A stretch of DNA of 64,000 nt from Cricetomys ansorgei. Taxonomy: Eukaryota > Chordata > Mammalia > Rodentia > Nesomyidae. Both the position numbers and the translations under genes were made by a program. The notes under the pieces are model-generated. The model was given only the letters and a program-made list of their open reading frames with translations, ran no database searches and was not told the DNA's origin. The DNA is taken from contig JAMJFZ010000239.1 of NCBI GenBank assembly GCA_026225945.1, forward strand, positions 24,701,501 through 24,765,500, given 5' to 3'. Numbering within the stretch: position 1 is the first letter of the stretch; each line of letters opens with the position of its first letter. Positions 58,471-64,000 of this stretch are shown here, piece after piece.

Positions 58471-58640
58471 ATGGCATGCATTTTTCCACGCTCCTCAGAC
58501 CCTCTACCACTAAACTATATGATCTGTCCACATATTTAATTTTTCCAAGCTTGAACTCAATTGCCTTTCTACGAAGTCTTTAAGAACTGTACCAGCAAGG
58601 GCCTCAGAGGTGAATAAGAAATTTAAAAATATATGTCCCA

Positions 58641-58745
58641 TAGTTCCAGAGGACCCAAGTTCATTCCTCAGTAGCCAAGTTAGGTGGTTCACAGTTGCCT
58701 GTAACTCCAGCTCCAGGTGCCCCAATGTTCTCTTTTGATGTTCAA
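58641..58745 (+). mobile_element. B3-type SINE fragment
   Basis: 'tagttccagaggacccaagt', 'tcattcctcagtagccaagt', 'aggtggttcacagttgcctg' and 'taactccagctccaggtgcc' match the B3 middle. The tRNA-like head is lost. The minus-strand 112-codon frame at 58510-58848 spans it by chance. Confidence 0.7.
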
Positions 58746-61700
58746 GAGCATATGAACACATGTTCCATACAAGACTCTGACTTATTTGGTAGAGTTCTGT
58801 TAGTGTCTTAGAAATATCACAAAGAAGGATTTCTAAAAGGAAAGGCAAGAAAAAGTCATAGTGGTATAGAGTATGCGTGCACTTACAGAAAAGAAGACAG
58901 AGAAATGCAGTGTATCAAGTGGAAAATAGATTAGAGAGCAGAAGAGTAATAGAAGGTCTTGCCAGGCAAATCTGGGCTGGTGTGTGGTTGAGTCCAGTTT
59001 GGACTTTAACCCTGTAGGGAGATATTGGAAGTCATCTTTGAAGCCGAAAGTCACATGATCTCATAACATCTAATAAGAACAGTTCAAAGAAAAATAGAAA
59101 TCATATGAGTACCATAATAAAAGTCATCATTTTAATTTAATCAAATATTTTAAGATGAATACTCAAAGTAGGAAAATGTTTGAATGATTGACTAGAGTAC
59201 AGTTCTAACATTTAACATAGGTGACCATAGTTTCCACAGAAAATATATTTCTTTTGGACACCTTTTAGGAACTAAGGATGAACAGTGAAAATATTTTTGT
59301 TTAATATATTGATTTGCAATATATTATCTCTAATATTTCCTTTCACATTTGTTTTAAGCATAGGATTACTCTACTAAGTACCAAATAGTTCTAGCTCTAA
59401 AGAACTAAGCAATTGTTAGTTTCTCCAGAGTGAACTGGAGTGAACAGAGACTTCACTGACAGAAAACCTTCTGGCTAATTCTTCTTTGATTCCTTGTTGC
59501 TAGGATCAATGAGCTTAGCTTCTCTAAGTTGAGATTAATGAAAATGAATTGCTGTATTATGTTCCATTCTGACAATAACACAGTTGAAATACCTTTGAAT
59601 CAAGAGGACTAAATTAAAAAAAAATACTAATATAAAATACAAATGTAATGTTACTTTGGAAGAAATAAATGCATAGCTACTGTAACTTCTTTTGCAATGT
59701 AACATGGAAATTATTTGGAAATTGTATCTTTTGGCATAACTTTTCACATACTTTCCTTGAAAATTAAATCATACACTTCTATACCTAAAGTTCTCTGGAT
59801 AAACAATACCTAAGACCAGATAGGAGAGACTACTTATTCTCATGGCTTACAATGTTCTTACAGATGAGAAAAAAAGTGAATCTAAATGTAAAATGGAATT
59901 TGAGGCAATACATTGTGTGAAAAATCATATGAAAATTATTAGAATTTATATTTCTCACTAAAATGTCATTCAAATTTCAGCATGAAAAGCATTCTTTGGG
60001 TTTCACTTCTTCATCCAATTCAGATGAGTAACTGGAATAAAGTAGCTGGATAGGAAAGTCATTTATGGATCCACACACAGAGATGTCAAGTATGTCAGTT
60101 TCCGGAACCTGCAAGCACTCTGTGGTTCAACAGCACGGAGACTATTGGCTAATTTTCTAAAACATTGTCACATAAAATACAACAATAACTCATTCAGTGG
60201 AACTCACAGGCACAATACGTTTTTACATAAATTGCTTTAAGAGCTCATTGTTAAAAACAAATAGGGAGAAAATTGTCTCTAGCTGAAAAGTTATCAAGTA
60301 TGAATAGATAATGAGAAGAAACTCATTCAAAGTTCTCTCCGTATTTGACCTCTAAAACGACATTGAAAATCAGTCCACAGAACCACGAATGCTAGGCAGA
60401 CATAGGAAAATAATGCTGCCACATAGGATAAATAAGCCACGGTGTCTTTCTACAAACAGCATTTGGTAATAGTTCATCTGCTAAGATAGTTCATGTCCTT
60501 CTTTAGAGTGACAAGAGTAGTTATAAAAATGGCATCTGTGGTGCTCACCTGATTTATAGGTTATTATTATAAGATTACGCCTTCAAGAATAGATGAGAAA
60601 ATCCCAAAACTCAGTGGGTTGAAGCAAAAGGAACTAAATGCAAAGATGCAGTATCCCTCCCCCCAAACCTTGCACAGTAGAACTTAATTTATCAGGGTAA
60701 TCAGGCTATTTTTTAAGAAGACCTTCCAAATTTTTATTTGAGTCATGTAAATTATTAATAATTTTGAAATAAGTTATTCATCTGAAAATTGCTTCTACTT
60801 CTGTTTTTTTTTTTTCCTGAGGCAGTATCATATTATATTGTCATCAGTTTTTCCTCGATAAAGAGTATCATGGGGCAGAGTTAATGGCTGAGTCAGTCTT
60901 CTGAACCCTAAGTGAATTAAAAATAGCTAAAATCCCACAAGATATGTCTAAATCATGTTACTAAATGTCCTTCTGTTCATAACTGAAATATCATTTACCT
61001 TATAGAACACCATGGGAGAATTATTTGTTTTATCCCATATTTTCATTTGCGACATAGCTTTCTTACAAATTTAATTAAGAAAGATTTGTGAGTATACCAA
61101 GAGAAAAGACAATTGGAATTATGCTCGAGTGTAAGAAGAAATGTGAAATGTATAGTGACAAAAAATAGGTCAGATTCATACATTCTTACAAAAATTAACA
61201 CTAAAAGTATGGCCAGTCAGAGTCAATTTAATGTAACATATAACATAAAAATTTCCATATAACATAAATATATGGAAAAAACCCTACATCATTTATGATT
61301 GCAGTGAAAATATGGATTACCTGTGTGTAAGACTAACAATATAATGAATGGAGAATCTGCATGTAGAAAACTTCAAGTACTGGTGGAAGCAAAGAAACTG
61401 CATTGTGACATGAAGATGGGTTAGGAAAAGAAAATCCAATGTTTTAATATCCACATTCTCCTAAGTAAAACACATTCAATAGTAAAATTGCAACCAAAGC
61501 TCTAAAAACTGCCTTATAATTGAATATATTTTAATCAATATACATGTTCTAAACTTTAGGCACAAAGGCAAGATAATTAGAATTGCCAGAGAAAATGGGT
61601 AGCCAAAATAATTTTATGCAGTAATTCATGGAGTTCTCATTCTGTTTTATAAGAAATCAAAGCAGTTTGCCAAAGGTGAAAATTATAAGCCAAGAGTCAA

Positions 61701-62059
61701 TACACTAGAGGCTTTGCAATAGAGCTCATGAGTCAATAGACATATGACAGGTCAATAAATAAATCATCTTAACACATGATGGTGTGATTAGTAGATATGT
61801 CTACGCACAAACCTAAGCCTTGATCCAGATCTCATAAGATTATTTCAAGTTTGATCAGAGGCCTATTGACAAATAGGACACACAGAATTATTTCAGGTAG
61901 ATCACAGTTCTTTAATGAAACTGTATTTTTGGAAGTCAGATTTAAATGCAGCATATTATCTCATTTCCCCTATGTTACATCCAAAATGAACAGAAATTGA
62001 GAGAATCAAAGCAAGGCTAAGCATTAACTATGAAGGGCACCAAGAGCATGTTTGAGTTG
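58746..62059. other. AT-rich unique sequence, no gene
   Basis: About 3.3 kb with a T run (60806-60820) and no recognised gene or interspersed repeat. The frames at 58833-59054 and 59535-59747 are 70-73 codons without a recognisable domain. Confidence 0.5.
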
Positions 62060-62165
62060 TTGGGAATGTTCTATATCACTGTGGTGGTGAATAATGCAAC
62101 TATGTATTTGTGAAGACCTAGCAAACTATACCAATTCAAGTCAGCATTTTGATTTTCTATATAAG
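62060..62165 (+). mobile_element. Possible old L1M 3' UTR fragment
   Basis: 'gggaatgttctatatcactg', 'tggtggtgaataatgcaact' and 'atgtatttgtgaagacctag' with 'caaactatacca' resemble the common mammalian 3' UTR phrase 'gaatgttctgtatcttgattgtggtggtgattacacgactgtatgcatttgtcaaaactcatagaactgtac'. Assignment to L1M is from memory. Confidence 0.4.
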
Positions 62166-62284
62166 GGGACTGTGACAATAATGATGTCGCATCATAGTAG
62201 TGAGGTTGTGTCAGCAAGATGTGTGTCAAAGCTCTGTTTCTTTTCTTCCCGCAAAGATAGGAAGGAGTTTGAGATTTTCATGTT

Positions 62285-62460
62285 CTGTACTGAGTTATCT
62301 ACTGAGTCACTGTCTCATTTGAACCCAGAGTTTGCTGATTCAGATGTTCCAGCTAGCCAGCTTGCTCGACAAAATCCGTTTCCGAGCTATGGGAGCACAA
62401 GCAGACTGCACGCCAAGGAGTTAATCATGTTTGGAGTTGGCTTTGAATTATATCTTCATC
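62285..62460 (-). mobile_element. Probable B4-type SINE, antisense, very old
   Basis: 'gtctcatttgaacccagagt', 'ttgctgattcagatg', 'ccagctagccagcttgctcg' and 'catgtttggagttggctttg' follow the antisense B4 middle ('gtctctcactgaacctggagctcaccgatt..gctagccagcaagc..tgggtgctggggatttgaa'). It explains much of the 127-codon frame at 62094-62477. Confidence 0.4.
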
Positions 62461-63198
62461 TAATTATATCAACTTAAGCAAAACATATCATAAAGTAAAC
62501 TGTTTTATAGTATAATCTTCACTTTAAAATTTTCTGCTGTATTTTCGAATTACTTACAGGACATTTATATTCATTAAATTGCCAAACCTTTTGTGTTTCC
62601 CTAAGTGTTTCTACAGAGTAGAAGCATCAGTTTATGTACTATTAGTTCCACAAATGGCTTTCATTTTAACACATATTTTAGCATGCACAACACATATTTT
62701 TAAGTAAATATCATTCAATTATTTATCAGAGCACAGTAGTCAAATGGCTTTTACCATATTAGTAAAAGCCGTCTGAGACATAATGATGCTATGTTTAATC
62801 ATCTAGAGAGTAAGCCAACGAAAGCATTTTTCTTTCCACAAAATTTAATTATTTAATGCAATACTGTGTTAAAAATGTCATTGCCTCTCTCTTTTCCACT
62901 TTGCAATTATTTTATATGATTTAGCTACATGCACCTTATCTAATCTACGGTCTTTAGTCATATTTTACCTAATCTTTGTCACATGAATCTTAATATGAGA
63001 AGCCGGTTCACATTTTTAATAATATTGATAAGTTACCATAATGCCTGGGTAATTCAAGTTAAGGAGTGAAATATGGAGGAACAAAATCATATTTTATATT
63101 CAGTCTAAATACATGTACTTCACAATATATCTTTTAGAATAAATTTGAAAATCAATATTTCTGAGAATATTAGCCTTTTCTTTCCATGCTTATTTATG

Positions 63199-63201
<3 letters not shown>
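62461..63201. other. AT-rich unique sequence, nothing seen
   Basis: No recognised repeat or gene. Confidence 0.5.

Positions 63202-63239
<38 letters not shown>
63202..63239. repeat. (TG)n microsatellite, about 19 units
   Basis: An uninterrupted TG run; read in the opposite strand it produces a poly-Thr-His tail on a spurious frame. Confidence 0.97.
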
Positions 63240-63242
<3 letters not shown>

Positions 63243-64000
63243 TTTGAAAATAAGAAATGCTGTTCTCTGTTTTTAAAAACTCACACCTTGCTAGCTCTTT
63301 TCTATTAGCTTTAGAAAAACTTAAACAATAAGCATCACATGTGGAATGGGATTCTGAAATAATACCCTTACGTGTATGAGAAAACGCACTTTCTGGTATG
63401 TCAATAAAGGACAACAATTAAAACAATTTTCTAAGTATCAAGTCAAAAAATTGATATTCACAACAAAAGTTATGGTTATTCTTATTCAGTATATACTATT
63501 ATCATTTCATTTTTATCACTAAGTATGCAAATAAAATTATGATAATATCCTGATAATTCAATAAGAAATAGATGAGGTTATTCTTAGAATCAACAAGTTT
63601 AAGATTTTGAAATACTAGAAGCATGCAAAGTGACTCCTAAAGCACACATTCTTTTGTATAGTATTAAAGAGATCTACATATATTTTTACTCATTGTAGAC
63701 AGTAACAATAAACTTTCATAAAAGAATTTTAAGACACAGTAGCTGGAAATTTCTAGAAATTAACCTAGAAGGTAGACTAAAAGCATATTTTTCCTTTCCT
63801 GGCAACTGTGGAGAGTTTGCAGCACAAGTTCTATAAATATTAACAGTGGCGATCTGGCCAAATGATGGCGCATTGTCCGTATTCACATTCCATCATGTAG
63901 AGTCATATTTTAGGACTGTACCACTGCAAGTTATGGTTTGGGGGCAGCCTTTAGCCTCCAGATTCTTGACACAAAAGACAGTTACACTGTATTTATAGCC
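63240..64000. other. Unique sequence to window end, no gene
   Basis: AT-rich until 63800. The last 200 bases are less AT-rich and keep three CpGs in about 40 bases ('gtggcgatctggcc', 'gatggcgcattgtccg'). No coding region seen. Confidence 0.5.

Noticed and set aside
58510..58848. 112-codon minus-strand frame
   Set aside because: It runs over an antisense B3 SINE and flanking unique DNA, which explains the apparent composition.
62094..62477. 127-codon plus-strand frame
   Set aside because: No recognisable domain, and it overlaps a probable L1M tail and an antisense B4-like SINE; no promoter, splice or transcript signal supports it.
1..64000. CRISPR array, operon, phage or other prokaryotic system
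   Set aside because: No regularly spaced direct repeats with unique spacers and no coding clusters; rodent SINEs and LINEs throughout show this is mammalian nuclear DNA.

Overview
This is non-coding nuclear DNA from a muroid rodent (mouse, rat, hamster or vole grade). The assignment rests on interspersed repeats recognised by eye: 7SL-derived B1 SINEs with their 'ttaatcccagcactc' box, tRNA-derived B3, B4 and ID SINEs, 3' UTR pieces of rodent Lx-type LINE-1, and a rodent hAT-like DNA repeat family with a 'tgtcaacttgacac' start and an 'aataaa...atcacagcaat' end. Older eutherian fossils (MIR, L1M, a Tigger/pogo MITE, one MER-class element) lie among them. Every copy is visibly diverged, so no very young insertion is apparent. 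Which muroid species this is cannot be settled from what I can see. I found no protein-coding gene, retrogene, rRNA, functional tRNA, CRISPR array or prokaryote-like feature. The longest open frames (about 100-128 codons) fall in microsatellites, SINEs, pyrimidine tracts or the Tigger copy, or show no recognisable domain.

Layout. 1-9.5 kb: AT-rich unique DNA with a B1, a sense L1 3' end (3.5-3.8 kb) and an antisense Lx-like L1 3' UTR (8.2-9.5 kb). 9.5-21 kb: mostly unique DNA with old B1 copies, a 260-bp CA/GA compound microsatellite (15.6 kb) and a hAT-like repeat (16.1 kb). 21-28 kb: a small CpG-rich patch (21.3 kb), more hAT-like copies, and a SINE cluster at 26.4-27.9 kb. 28-37 kb: the least repeat-invaded part, with two blocks (30.7-31.1 and 36.6-37.0 kb) that keep CpGs and look like candidate conserved regulatory DNA. 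37-40 kb: a triplet pyrimidine tract, an antisense L1M fragment, TG/AG microsatellites and an endogenous-retrovirus LTR (39.26-39.77 kb). 40-50 kb: AT-rich DNA with a B4, a MER-class repeat and a Tigger MITE. 50-64 kb: AT-rich DNA with a compound hAT-like block (52.1-53.3 kb), several SINEs and a TG microsatellite.

The simplest reading is a gene desert or a long intron. No exon or splice structure can be defended from the bases alone, so there is no pathway or gene cooperation to describe. The items most worth checking are the LTR at 39.3 kb, the unplaced block inside the 52-53 kb repeat cluster, the CpG-rich patch at 21.3 kb, the two candidate conserved elements, and several near-perfect hairpins.
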